DNA from: Armatimonadetes bacterium Uphvl-Ar2 | GTDB taxonomy: Bacteria; Armatimonadota; Fimbriimonadia; Fimbriimonadales; Fimbriimonadaceae | Length of the DNA stretch: 64,000 nucleotides | Assembly: GCA_002162095.1 (NCBI GenBank) | Contig: CP021424.1 | Coordinates: 806,001 to 870,000 of the forward strand | Reading direction: 5' to 3' | Part shown: in pieces, positions 31,552 through 40,448 of the stretch | Position numbering within the stretch: position 1 is the first letter of the stretch | How the letters are laid out: the number at the start of each line of letters is the position of its first letter | The notes under the pieces: model-generated | Databases searched by the model: none | What the model saw: only the letters and a program-made list of their open reading frames with translations | Told to the model about the DNA's origin: nothing | Translations under genes and position numbers: made by a program

Positions 31552-33608
31552 TGATTTCTGCCCGTGCATTCTTCCTCTCGGCCACCCTCTTGGCCGGGGC
31601 CACCGTTTTGGCGCAACAGCGGCTCCCGAGTTACCCCGGTGTCCGCGAAGGGCAAGCTGCGCGCCAAGCATTGGCGAGTTCTGTTTCTTTGGCGCGCACC
31701 AGCGGCTGGTGGCAAGACAACTTCACGTTCATTCATCCGGTCGGCAACGAAACGTTCGCATTTGATGCCCGCACCGGGCAACGAACGGCCCTTACGGCTC
31801 GCCCCACCCGCCCGGCCGTCGGTGGCGGGGGACGACAACCCGGCCGGGGTCGGCAGTTCACCACCCTCGCGTCGCCGGACGGTTCTGCCCGTGCGGATTA
31901 CAAAGATGGCAACCTGAGCCTGACCGAAAACGGCCGCACCACCGCCCTAAGCCAAGACGGCGATGAAGCCCGAGGCATCAAGTACGGCTCGGCCAGTTGG
32001 GTGTACGGCGAAGAGCTGGCCCAAAACGAGGCCTTTGGGTTCAGCCCCAACAGCCGCTACGTCTGGTTCTATCGCTTTGATGAAAGCCGCGTACCGATTT
32101 ACTATCTCACGCTGAACCAGCGCGACCCTCAAAGCACCCTCGCCACCGAGCGGTACCCCAAGCCCGGGCAACCGAACCCGGAAGTCGAGCTTTACGTTTT
32201 TGACCGCCAGACCCGGCAAACCACCCGGATGCAGGTGCGCCCCGGCGCCTTTGACGAAGGAGTTGGGCACTACATCTTCCGGATTGGCTGGCTGGCCGAC
32301 GGACGGCTGTACTTCCGCCGCGCGGATCGCCGCCAGCAAGTGCTGGAGCTCTGCGCCAGCGACCCCACCACGGGCATCACGAAGGTGCTGCAGCGCGAAA
32401 CCAACCCCGAGGGCTGGGTGGATGGCGACTTCCCGATGTTCCCCGTGGGCAACGACCGCTTGCTGAGCATCACCGAGCGCAACGGCTTCGCCAACTGGGC
32501 ATGGGTCGGGATGGACGGCACCGTCACCCCGCTGACCAGCCACCAGGCCGAAGTCCGGCGCCCCGTCCACTTTGATGATCAGAACCAGGTGCTGTTCTAC
32601 ATGGCGCTGGACGGCAAGCGGCACGGCGCCCAGCTTTGGCGCGTAGGCTACAACGGCCAAGGCGCCGCTCGCCTGACCGACCATGAACTCGCCCACCAAG
32701 TGATGCCGAGCCCCGATGGCCAGTTCTTCGTCGTGACCTCACAGAGCGACACCGTGCCCCCGGTGGTGCGGATCATCGACCGCAACGGCCAAGTGAAGGC
32801 CACGGTGGCCGAAAGCAATGTGGAAGGCATCACGCGCGCGGGATACCGCCGCACGGAGGCGCTGACCTTCACCTCGGCCGACGGCCGCACCGAGCTGAAT
32901 GCCCGATTGCACTACCCGGTCAACTTCGACCCGAGCAAGAAGTACCCGATGATCCTGCCGGTGTACGGTGGGCCGCTGGGGGCGTTCCAAACCAGCTGGA
33001 ACCCGAGCTTTGAGCTCCCGGACAGCTACTGCGACTACGGGTTCTTTGTGCTGGAAGTCGAAAACCGCGGTCCGAGCGGGCGCGGGGTGGCGTTCAAGAA
33101 CGCGATGTACCGGCACATGGGCCGCGCCGAGATTGACGACATGGCCAAGGGCGTGGAGATGGCCCGCACCAAGCCGGGGGTGGACGGCAACCGCGTCGGC
33201 ATCATCGGCACCAGCTACGGGGGCTACACCAGCATCATGGCGATCCTGCGCTACCCGGACCACTTCCACGCGGCCGTCTCCAACAGCAACGTGAGCGACT
33301 GGCGCAACTACGACACCACGTACACCGAGCGGTACATGGACCTGCTGGAGCGCAACGTGGAAGGCTACGACGCAGGCCGCGCCGCCACCTACGCCGCCAA
33401 CCTGAAGGGGGCGCTGATGATCTACTACGGCACCGCTGACGACAACACGCACCCGACGAACTCGCTTCAGATCATTGCGGCGCTGCAGCGGGCGGGCAAG
33501 TCGTTTGAAGTGCAAGTGGGGCCAGATGCGGGCCACTCCGCCGTCAGTTACCAGCGGAGTCTGGAGTTCTTGATCGAGAACCTGATTCTCCGCCCGGCGA
33601 CGCCCTAG
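31551..33608 (+). CDS. S9-family (DPP IV-like) prolyl peptidase, exported
   Basis: Residues 1-21 are a signal peptide (RAFFLSATLLAGATVLAQ). Residues ~40-430 form the DPP IV-type beta-propeller, with the Glu-rich and SWVYGEELAQNEAFGFSPNSRYVWFYRFDE segment that resembles the DPP4 N-terminus. The C-terminal alpha/beta hydrolase carries the triad: nucleophile in GTSYGGYTS (Ser ~554), Asp in YGTADDNTH (~628) and His in DAGHS (~661). It would remove dipeptides from periplasmic peptides. ATG 31551 overlaps the MscS stop as TGATG; a GTG at 31548 is an alternative start. Confidence 0.93.
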   Translation: MISARAFFLSATLLAGATVLAQQRLPSYPGVREGQAARQALASSVSLARTSGWWQDNFTFIHPVGNETFAFDARTGQRTALTARPTRPAVGGGGRQPGRGRQFTTLASPDGSARADYKDGNLSLTENGRTTALSQDGDEARGIKYGSASWVYGEELAQNEAFGFSPNSRYVWFYRFDESRVPIYYLTLNQRDPQSTLATERYPKPGQPNPEVELYVFDRQTRQTTRMQVRPGAFDEGVGHYIFRIGWLADGRLYFRRADRRQQVLELCASDPTTGITKVLQRETNPEGWVDGDFPMFPVGNDRLLSITERNGFANWAWVGMDGTVTPLTSHQAEVRRPVHFDDQNQVLFYMALDGKRHGAQLWRVGYNGQGAARLTDHELAHQVMPSPDGQFFVVTSQSDTVPPVVRIIDRNGQVKATVAESNVEGITRAGYRRTEALTFTSADGRTELNARLHYPVNFDPSKKYPMILPVYGGPLGAFQTSWNPSFELPDSYCDYGFFVLEVENRGPSGRGVAFKNAMYRHMGRAEIDDMAKGVEMARTKPGVDGNRVGIIGTSYGGYTSIMAILRYPDHFHAAVSNSNVSDWRNYDTTYTERYMDLLERNVEGYDAGRAATYAANLKGALMIYYGTADDNTHPTNSLQIIAALQRAGKSFEVQVGPDAGHSAVSYQRSLEFLIENLILRPATP

Positions 33609-33621
33609 TTTTCAGGCAGCC

Positions 33622-34503
33622 TTAGTCTCGCGGCATCGGCGAGGGCGCTTCGATATGTGGAGCGCTCATCGCCAGGAGCCGCGCCCAGTTCTCGCGGAGG
33701 TCTTCCAGAAGCGGGGTGCGCATGCGGCACGCGCGCACCTCGGCCTCGTCCACTTCGGCCATCACAATGGCTTCCTCCAGGAGCGGGGCCTGCCCCAGGG
33801 CCACCCCGTCTGGGCCGATGATAAAGCTCCCGCCAGTGAACCCTTTGCCCCCTTCAAATCCGCAAAGCATGCTCGCCGCGCCATAGACCCCGTGCTCTTC
33901 GGCCATCGCGCTCACCATGCGCTCGTAGCGCAGGAGATTGCCGGGCTTCTCGTTTTGGAATCCCCGCGCGGGCGAGGCACTCGGCACCACCACGAGGTGG
34001 CAGCCCGCCAGGGCCAGGAGCGTGCCCATGGTGCTGTGCCACACATCTTCGCAGATGAGGCAGCCCACGCGGCCGTGCCGAGTCTCAAAGACGCCCAGGT
34101 GGTCGCCCGGGGCGTGGAAACGGGCTTCGTCAAACACGCCGTAGGTCGGCAAAAAGATTTTGCGGTAGTTGCCGCGTACCGTGACTCGCCCGCCCTCGAC
34201 CAACAGGTGCACCGCACTGTTATAGGGCCGACCGTCGCTCTGCTCGTAGTAGCCCAGGATGATCTCAAGCGGGCCAACCCCTTGCACGTGCGGGGCGAGT
34301 TCGTCGGCCACCTGTTCGGGGCGCGCCGAGTGCTCGTCCGCCCCGCCTTCGAGGAAGTAGCCCGTCCAAATGCTCTCGGGGAAGACCACCAGTTCCGCTC
34401 CCTTTGCCGCCGCTTGATGCACCAGCTCGCCGATCCGCGCCGCATTGGCCGAGGCACGACCTTTCTCCGGACTGAATTGCGCCACGGCCAGCTGATAGGG
34501 CAT
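33622..34503 (-). CDS. Carbon-nitrogen hydrolase (nitrilase superfamily)
   Basis: A 293-aa cytoplasmic amidase-type enzyme. The catalytic Glu-Lys-Cys triad is visible: Glu43 (VVFPESIW), Lys115 (NYRKIFLP) and Cys151 (CLICEDVWHS). The sequence style (YYEQSDGRPYNSAVHLLVEGG, YRKIFLPTYGVFDEARFH) is close to the glutaminase domain of NAD synthetases, but no synthetase domain follows. It could supply ammonia or act on a free amide; the substrate is not evident. ATG 34503 lies seven bases after TAGAAT. Confidence 0.9.
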   Translation of the reverse strand: MPYQLAVAQFSPEKGRASANAARIGELVHQAAAKGAELVVFPESIWTGYFLEGGADEHSARPEQVADELAPHVQGVGPLEIILGYYEQSDGRPYNSAVHLLVEGGRVTVRGNYRKIFLPTYGVFDEARFHAPGDHLGVFETRHGRVGCLICEDVWHSTMGTLLALAGCHLVVVPSASPARGFQNEKPGNLLRYERMVSAMAEEHGVYGAASMLCGFEGGKGFTGGSFIIGPDGVALGQAPLLEEAIVMAEVDEAEVRACRMRTPLLEDLRENWARLLAMSAPHIEAPSPMPRD

Positions 34504-34510
34504 GGCTTGT

Positions 34511-34516
34511 ATTCTA
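34511..34516 (-). promoter_or_regulatory. -10 element TAGAAT of the nitrilase gene
   Basis: Minus-strand TAGAAT, seven bases (ACAAGCC), ATG 34503. No Shine-Dalgarno between them, so the mRNA is probably leaderless. The hexamer lies just past the 3' end of the helicase gene. Confidence 0.5.
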
Positions 34517-34529
34517 TGCCAAAGGGGCG

Positions 34530-36791
34530 TTACTCCACGTCGGGGATGGTCCCACGGCGGACATGGATCGATTCATCCGCCAAGTACGGCTCCAAAGCAT
34601 CGCGCAGGATGTAGTTGTTGCCGGTCGGCATGAGGCACAGGCGGTGGCGAGCGCGTGTCATGCCCACATAGAGCAGGCGCTTGGCCTCCTCCTTCAATCG
34701 AGCGGAATACTGGTCATGCAAGGCACGCACGGCCGCTTGCTCCTTCGTCCCCGTGGCCCAGAGGTTGCCCTCCACGCTGTAGACCAACGAATCCACGTAG
34801 GACGGCCGAGAGGAGCCCCACAGCACGATCGCGGCATCAAACTCCAGCCCCTTGCTAGAGTGGATGGTGCGTAGCTGCACGGCGGGCGCGTCGGCATCGC
34901 TGGTGTCGGCGTCCGAGTCCCCGGTGGCATAGTTGTGGATGTCGCGAATCGCCTCGGCGAACTGGCGGGGCGGATAATCCGGGTAGGTCGTCGCCTTCAC
35001 CAGCAGCTTGCGCACGTTGGCCAGGATCTGGTCGCGCCGAGGCAGGGTGGCGATATTGACCATGTAGGGCGACTTTTCCAGCGCCACGCCCAGCACTTCC
35101 CAGGCCGCCATCCGGTCGGCGCGCTGGCGCAGGGGCCGGAACCAATCCCAAAATGTCTGCAGCGCCACCCGGTCCGCATAAACCTGCGGCTCGTAGTTCT
35201 CCAGCTGCGTGGCAATCTGTTTGCGGTTCGCAAGGTCCATCACGGCATCCAGGCTCAGGCCCACAAAGGGACTCCGCAAGAACGCAAACCACACAAAGTC
35301 ATCGCGCGGGTCGCTTACGGCCCCCATCAGGTTCTGGATATCCGCCGATTCCAGGCGGCTCCACAGGTGGCGGCCCGCCACCCGGCGCGGGATGCCTTGC
35401 TGGTCCAACGCCTGCGCCACCTGCCCAAGCATCCGGTGCTGATTGGCCAGCACGGCGATCTCGTTGAGCTTAAATCCTTCGTTCTTCAGGGCTTCCACTT
35501 GCTGGGCCAGCGACTGCGCGTAGCTCATTCCCTGCGGCGTCGTCCACAGTTCCACCCCCTCGTAGCGCGGGGCAGGGTCGGCGTCCAGGTCGAACTCGGG
35601 CACGATGTCGTGGCGGAGATAGTCCGGCCCCCACACCCGCCGGAACACGTCATCCACAAACGTCTGGATGCCCACGCCACTGCGGAAGTTTTGCGCCAGC
35701 GAGAGCGTCGGCCACACCTCCGCCTGGCGCTGGAACCCTTCCGGGTCCGCCTGACGGAAGAAGTAGATGCTCTGCTGGGCATCGCCCACGTACATCTTGT
35801 GGCCAATGGGCATGGCCTCCAGCAGCCGGTGCTGGGCGCGGCTGAGGTCTTGTGCTTCGTCCACAAAGAGGACATCGAACTGATGCGAGAGGCGGGCTTG
35901 GACAAATGGGCGCGTCTGCACCAGGTCTACAGCCAGGCCTTCCAGAGCGGTTTGGTCGAACTCTTGTCGCTCCCACATCGCGTCATTCAGGCGCGTCACG
36001 GATTCCTTGAGGATGCGCATCCACGCCTGGGTGCGGCGGATATCGGGGCCGTCAAAGTCCTCGCGGTGGTCATCACTGTGCACCAGCGTTGCCTTCAGGC
36101 CATGCGGCAGCTTCTTGGGCTTGGCGGCTTCTTTAGCTTGCGGGATATTGTCGACGGGCAGCGGGAAGGCGGTGCCCATCCACTCGGAGAAGGCTTCGCA
36201 CCACGCCTGGTACATGGCCTCGGGCTGGTTGAGGTGCTCCCACGGGTTGATCCCCGCCGCCATGTAGTTGCGGGCGCGGTCCATCATCTCCAGGCCGAGC
36301 TTTTCGAATTCGGTCGGGAAGCGCCGCCCGTCGCGCTTGGTCGAGCTGAGGTCGCGCAGGATCGCGTTGATCTCCTGATCGTCTTGGCTGAGGTCGGTGG
36401 CCGCCCCGTGCAGGCACTGCCAGGCTAGCGGCTTGGCCACGGCATCGCGGATGTCTTGGAACTCCGGATCGAGCCCCGCCACCAGCGCGTTTTCCGAAAG
36501 AATCCGGCGATAAAAGCTGTGGATAGTCTGGATCGGGCCGGTTTCGGCGAGGCTGGCCGCCTCGGCGTGGCCGCTTGCCGTCAGCGCATTCACGATACGG
36601 GTCTTCATGTCGTAAGCCGCGCGGCGAGTGAAGGTGATGGTGAGGATGCGGTCCGGGTTGATGCCCTGCTCCACAAAGCGCAGATACCGGCGCGTGAGCA
36701 CCGTGGTTTTGCCCGACCCCGCCCCGGCCCGCACCAAGAATCGGGGCAAATCAGACTCGATAATCGCTCGTTGCTCGGCGGAGAGGTTCAA
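34530..36791 (-). CDS. UvrD/AddA-type superfamily 1A helicase without a nuclease domain
   Basis: A 753-aa ATP-dependent 3'-5' helicase. All motifs are intact: Q motif LSAEQRAII, Walker A AGAGSGKTTVL, Ia TFTRRAAYDMKTRI, Walker B VLFVDEAQDL, III YVGDAQQSIYFFR, IV LAQNFRSG, V QLRTIHSSKGLEFDAAIVLWG and VI LLYVGMTRARHRLCL. It ends ~45 residues after motif VI, so the ~250-aa RecB/AddA nuclease domain is absent. The start is TTG 36791, overlapping the upstream stop as TTGA, with GGAGGG eight bases upstream. Position directly after an AddB-like gene suggests that the two act together in double-strand-break processing. Confidence 0.9.
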   Translation of the reverse strand: MNLSAEQRAIIESDLPRFLVRAGAGSGKTTVLTRRYLRFVEQGINPDRILTITFTRRAAYDMKTRIVNALTASGHAEAASLAETGPIQTIHSFYRRILSENALVAGLDPEFQDIRDAVAKPLAWQCLHGAATDLSQDDQEINAILRDLSSTKRDGRRFPTEFEKLGLEMMDRARNYMAAGINPWEHLNQPEAMYQAWCEAFSEWMGTAFPLPVDNIPQAKEAAKPKKLPHGLKATLVHSDDHREDFDGPDIRRTQAWMRILKESVTRLNDAMWERQEFDQTALEGLAVDLVQTRPFVQARLSHQFDVLFVDEAQDLSRAQHRLLEAMPIGHKMYVGDAQQSIYFFRQADPEGFQRQAEVWPTLSLAQNFRSGVGIQTFVDDVFRRVWGPDYLRHDIVPEFDLDADPAPRYEGVELWTTPQGMSYAQSLAQQVEALKNEGFKLNEIAVLANQHRMLGQVAQALDQQGIPRRVAGRHLWSRLESADIQNLMGAVSDPRDDFVWFAFLRSPFVGLSLDAVMDLANRKQIATQLENYEPQVYADRVALQTFWDWFRPLRQRADRMAAWEVLGVALEKSPYMVNIATLPRRDQILANVRKLLVKATTYPDYPPRQFAEAIRDIHNYATGDSDADTSDADAPAVQLRTIHSSKGLEFDAAIVLWGSSRPSYVDSLVYSVEGNLWATGTKEQAAVRALHDQYSARLKEEAKRLLYVGMTRARHRLCLMPTGNNYILRDALEPYLADESIHVRRGTIPDVE

Positions 36792-39646
36792 GTCGTGCCC
36801 TCCGTGGCGGCATCCCCAAATTCGGCGTGGGCGCGGCAGAGCTCCCCGTAGCGGCACTGTTCACAGTGCGGCCCTGGCTGGGGGCGAGCGGTGCCGGAAT
36901 CCAAAATGCGGAAGCCTTCCAGCGCCCGGTGCCGGGCGTACTGCCGGGTAAGCGACAAGGTGGCGGCGTGGACGATTTCCACCATTTGGTGTTTGGTGTC
37001 CATCCCGGCGCGTAGACCCCGATCGTTGAGAATGTGCCGCTGGCGCCCATTCAGCACCGTTTCGACCTCAAGAATCGGCACCTGCCCCTCGCCCACGGGC
37101 AGCTGGGACATCAAAATCATGATCTCCCAGAAGCGATACGGGTCTTGCGCTTCGCTCGGCCCCGGCGTCCACTCCCACTTCTTGGCATCGGGCAGGCTCA
37201 CCATCGACGTAAAGAAAGTCACCGTATGGTTCGTGCGCTCGACTTCCAGCACATCGGCTTGCAGACGCACAGTACGGTCGTCGCCTTCAATGGGCGTGAG
37301 GATGACGGGATTGGCTTCGCCTTTGCCACGCCATTCGTGGTATGTGCGGGCCAGGTGCTCGCGGTGCGCCCAACCAGTGAGGAGCTTCTTGGAAGCCACT
37401 TCAATCACGCGGCGTTCGGTTTCCGAGAGGAACGGCGCGATGGCATTCCAGCGCTCATTGTAGGCTTGGCGCAAGGCGGCCCTCGCCTCCTTCCCGTCTG
37501 GCAACTGCGGCAACCTGACGTTCATGGGCAGCGATGCAAACCGCATCAGGCTCAGCCGTTCGGAAGCCGGATAGAGCCGCAGGCGCTGCTCCACCACCGC
37601 CCGGAAGCCGCACAGCCGCGCCATGCTGAGTTGGGCGGGCGTCACCGGTTGGTCGCCGGGGCGAATCTGCTCTTGCACACCCACCTGGATCACTTCCGCC
37701 ACCTCCGGCGGCCGCGTAGGCTGCGCCCATGCCTCCACGATGTCACGCTCCGCCCGCGAGCGACACATATCGGGAGGCGGCAAAGTCCAACTGCGGTCGT
37801 AGACTTTGGCGGCCAAATCCTCCTGCCCGGCGGCCCGCAACGTCGCGCGAATGTAGCCGGATTCAATGGTTTCCCGGTCGTCATCCACCAGCGGATACAT
37901 CAGTGTTAATGAATCCTGGGCCAGCGCCACGGTGCGCGCCCAGCGGTCGCGTTCGGCCAGGGCCGTTTCAGTGCTGTTCGGCAACCAGTGACCTTGGTCG
38001 CGCAGGGCCTGAACGATGGCGTCGGGCAGGATGGTGTTCTCCCGCCGACGCACCGGAATCTTGCTCTCCAGCGCCCCCAGCACCCACACCTGGCGGACAT
38101 CTTTGAGGCTGGACCCCGCCACCAAGAGCTGCACCCCATTCTCCGATTGCGCGGGCACGGTCACCATCTCGTTCGTCCACCACTGCCGCAGATAGATAAC
38201 AAGTTGGGCAAAGCTCACCAGCTGCGCCCCGAAGATCGTCGCGTAGTCGGCCAGCGGACGCTGAAGGGCGGTGATCGCCCGGTCATCGCGCCCTTCGGTG
38301 GGGTCGCCGGGGTCAGGCGTGCCGTTGACGTGCATCACATCCCCGATGAGGGTGCGGAGATGGTCGCGCCACTGGATGAGAGTGAGCGATTGATGCCCGT
38401 ACAAGGCCCGCCACTCCAGCGCGCACTGCAGCCATACCATGCGCTCGCTTTGGTCGCGGGCCCACACCGCCAGGTCGCCCCACGCGCCATTGCCTTCAAA
38501 AGCAAGTTGCCGCGTGATATTGTCAAGCTCGCCCCACTCGCTGGCATCCAGCCCCACGTAGCTCAGCTGCCCCACCCGGGCCAGGCTTCGGGGGTCGGGC
38601 TCATTCAGGGCTTCGAGCAGCTCCAAGCAGAAGCGCGCCAGGCCGTTGGTGAGCAACGGGGCGCTGTAATGCGCCCGAATCGGCACCCCAAACCGGCTCG
38701 CACTCACAATGGCCAGGGGCGCGTACTCCTTCACATCCGGCACCACCAGGGCCTGGTGCCGTCCGGGCGCGGGGTCGGCCATCGCCTCGCGCAGTGCCCA
38801 TTCGCATTCGGCCAGGGCATCAAAGGCCGGGTGCAGAGCCAAGGCGGGCGGTGGCACCGGGGGTTCGCTCTTCTCGGTGAAGAGGTTGGCCCACCACACC
38901 GGCTTCTCGCTGTACACCACCGGCCACCCCATGCGTTCAGACACCCGGCGGTGGGGTTCGAAGAGGGGCGACTCCGCCGAAACCGCATCCACCACCACCC
39001 GCACGTCCAGGCCCATGGTTACCAGCCACTTCGCCCAGCGTTCGGCCAGCAGATGCTCGCTGGTGCCCATCAGCACCACCACCCCGTCGAACATCGGCAG
39101 GGGCTGCGGGAGGATGGTGAGAGATTGCCGCAGCCGGTCACTGCCCAGCAGCCGGCTTTGGTCCTTCAGCAGGGCCTCGGCGTGCGCGCCCAGGCTGGCC
39201 AGCCCTTGCGTCCATTCGCGCCAGGGGCCGCTCATCGTTTCGGCCACTGCCATCAATTGGTCCACGCCGATATCGGCCTGACGCAGATCGCTCCAGCAAT
39301 CGGCCAGTTCCACCGCAAACCCGACGTGGTGAGCACTGGCGGCAAAGAGGTGGTCCGGCCCGAGGGTGCGCTGGGCGTCCACAAAGGCCGCGCACAGTTG
39401 CCCTTTGGTGGCAATGCGCCCCGCCGGAACCCCGCAGGCCGTCAGCAAGCGGCCCGCAAATTCACCCAGCGGCACCGTCTCCATGCGCTCCAACTGGTCT
39501 TCGTCGAGGAGGTCGCGGGCGGACTTGAGGCGCGGGTCGTCCGGACCCGTGATAACCCACCGTCCCCCGGGCAGCGCCGCCAGAAAGTCACGGAGGTGCG
39601 GCGCGGTGGGCGGCAGACCGAAAAGGGTTCCGCGCGCGGTGGCCAT
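36788..39646 (-). CDS. AddB-like protein with a degenerate PD-(D/E)XK nuclease domain
   Basis: 952 aa. The C-terminal region is organised like the AddB iron-staple nuclease: a Cys in LSMARLCGFRAVVEQRLRLYP (~650-670) and CEQCRYGELC at ~928-937 give the four Cys that bind a 4Fe-4S cluster. Where AddB has the GxxDRID...DYKT nuclease core, this protein has LQADVLEVERTNHTVTFFTSM, so the first Asp is kept but the Asp-x-Lys pair is missing. The N-terminus also has no Walker A. The middle part (WVLGALESKIPVRRRENTILPD) resembles the inactivated helicase part of AddB. ATG 39646 is preferred over TTG 39649. Co-transcribed with the helicase. Confidence 0.8.
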   Translation of the reverse strand: MATARGTLFGLPPTAPHLRDFLAALPGGRWVITGPDDPRLKSARDLLDEDQLERMETVPLGEFAGRLLTACGVPAGRIATKGQLCAAFVDAQRTLGPDHLFAASAHHVGFAVELADCWSDLRQADIGVDQLMAVAETMSGPWREWTQGLASLGAHAEALLKDQSRLLGSDRLRQSLTILPQPLPMFDGVVVLMGTSEHLLAERWAKWLVTMGLDVRVVVDAVSAESPLFEPHRRVSERMGWPVVYSEKPVWWANLFTEKSEPPVPPPALALHPAFDALAECEWALREAMADPAPGRHQALVVPDVKEYAPLAIVSASRFGVPIRAHYSAPLLTNGLARFCLELLEALNEPDPRSLARVGQLSYVGLDASEWGELDNITRQLAFEGNGAWGDLAVWARDQSERMVWLQCALEWRALYGHQSLTLIQWRDHLRTLIGDVMHVNGTPDPGDPTEGRDDRAITALQRPLADYATIFGAQLVSFAQLVIYLRQWWTNEMVTVPAQSENGVQLLVAGSSLKDVRQVWVLGALESKIPVRRRENTILPDAIVQALRDQGHWLPNSTETALAERDRWARTVALAQDSLTLMYPLVDDDRETIESGYIRATLRAAGQEDLAAKVYDRSWTLPPPDMCRSRAERDIVEAWAQPTRPPEVAEVIQVGVQEQIRPGDQPVTPAQLSMARLCGFRAVVEQRLRLYPASERLSLMRFASLPMNVRLPQLPDGKEARAALRQAYNERWNAIAPFLSETERRVIEVASKKLLTGWAHREHLARTYHEWRGKGEANPVILTPIEGDDRTVRLQADVLEVERTNHTVTFFTSMVSLPDAKKWEWTPGPSEAQDPYRFWEIMILMSQLPVGEGQVPILEVETVLNGRQRHILNDRGLRAGMDTKHQMVEIVHAATLSLTRQYARHRALEGFRILDSGTARPQPGPHCEQCRYGELCRAHAEFGDAATEGTT

Positions 39647-39811
39647 CAAGGCCGATTATCCTGATTTCGGCCTGCAGGTGAACGGTAACCTACCGGACGT
39701 GAGGGAATCGCCCCCTTCTGGTCCAAACCCGACGGGGAAACCGGCACCGAAGCCGGCCGCCCGACCCGGAAAGGCCCCCGCAAACCCCGCTGGACCACGT
39801 TCCGCCGATTC

Positions 39812-40435
39812 TTGGGCAATGTGTTGCCGCTGGTGCTCAGCGTGCCCTTTTTGGTGCTGGCGGTGCAGCGGGCGGCCGAGTTTGGGCCAGACCCCCTGGT
39901 GTGGCGGTACGGAGCGTTCTTCTTGGCGATCGGCTGGGGGACGACCGCCTTTCTGGGGTACCTGGGGAACGGGTCGTTGCAAGAGAACCTGGCGGTGCAG
40001 CGGCACGCTATTGCCCCGTTTGAAAAACGGCCGCGCTGGTTTGTGGGGGTGGCGACTCCGGGCTTCAAGAGCGCCCTTGACCCGCACGAGGATGTCGCGT
40101 TCCTGGTGCTGCACGAGGACAAGCTGGAGATCTTTGGCGAACGGGTGCGGCTCTACATCCCCCGCGCCCAAATCCGGGTGATGCGCCTGCGCCCCAACAT
40201 CCACTCCTGGCTGTTCCTGGGCGGGTGGATCAGTATCGAAGGCGAGCGAGAAGGCCAACCCTTCCGCATCCTGGTGGAGCCCCGCATGAGCCCGGCGGTG
40301 CTGCTGAATGCCCTGGCCCGACGCCGCCTGCTCGGCGAATGGTCGGCCTGGTGGAAGCGCGGCCTTGCCCCTACCCCGACCCCTGACCAACAAGAAAACC
40401 GCCCTGAACCCGAAGTGGATTCAGAGCGGTCTTGA
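39812..40435 (+). CDS. Hypothetical membrane protein, ~207 aa (N-terminus uncertain)
   Basis: Function not recognised. Two TM helices near the start (VLPLVLSVPFLVLAVQRAA; WRYGAFFLAIGWGTTAFLGYL) are followed by a cytoplasmic beta-rich domain with VAFLVLHEDKLEIFGERVRLYIPRAQIRVMRL...HSWLFLGGWISIEG, like a PH-type domain that checks lipids or protein partners. The first usable start is TTG 39812, but the frame stays open upstream to 39689 with a convincing basic stretch (RPTRKGPRKPRWTTFRRF) directly before it. The real start may therefore be non-standard, or a frameshift may lie near 39780. The 3' end contains a terminator hairpin. Confidence 0.65.
   Translation: MGNVLPLVLSVPFLVLAVQRAAEFGPDPLVWRYGAFFLAIGWGTTAFLGYLGNGSLQENLAVQRHAIAPFEKRPRWFVGVATPGFKSALDPHEDVAFLVLHEDKLEIFGERVRLYIPRAQIRVMRLRPNIHSWLFLGGWISIEGEREGQPFRILVEPRMSPAVLLNALARRRLLGEWSAWWKRGLAPTPTPDQQENRPEPEVDSERS
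40391..40430. terminator. Hairpin terminator inside the 3' end of the plus-strand gene
   Basis: The arms 40398-40408 (ACCGCCCTGAA) and 40420-40430 (TTCAGAGCGGT) pair with one mismatch. On the minus strand the stem is followed by TTTTCTTG, so it ends the methyltransferase transcript (stop at 40449) while lying within the last codons of the convergent gene. Confidence 0.65.
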
Positions 40436-40448
40436 TGGGTTGCGCGGC

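Noticed and set aside
37988-39664. 558-aa plus-strand open frame opposite the AddB-like gene
   Set aside because: Shadow frame: no signal, domain or ribosome site, and it ends past the start of the real gene.
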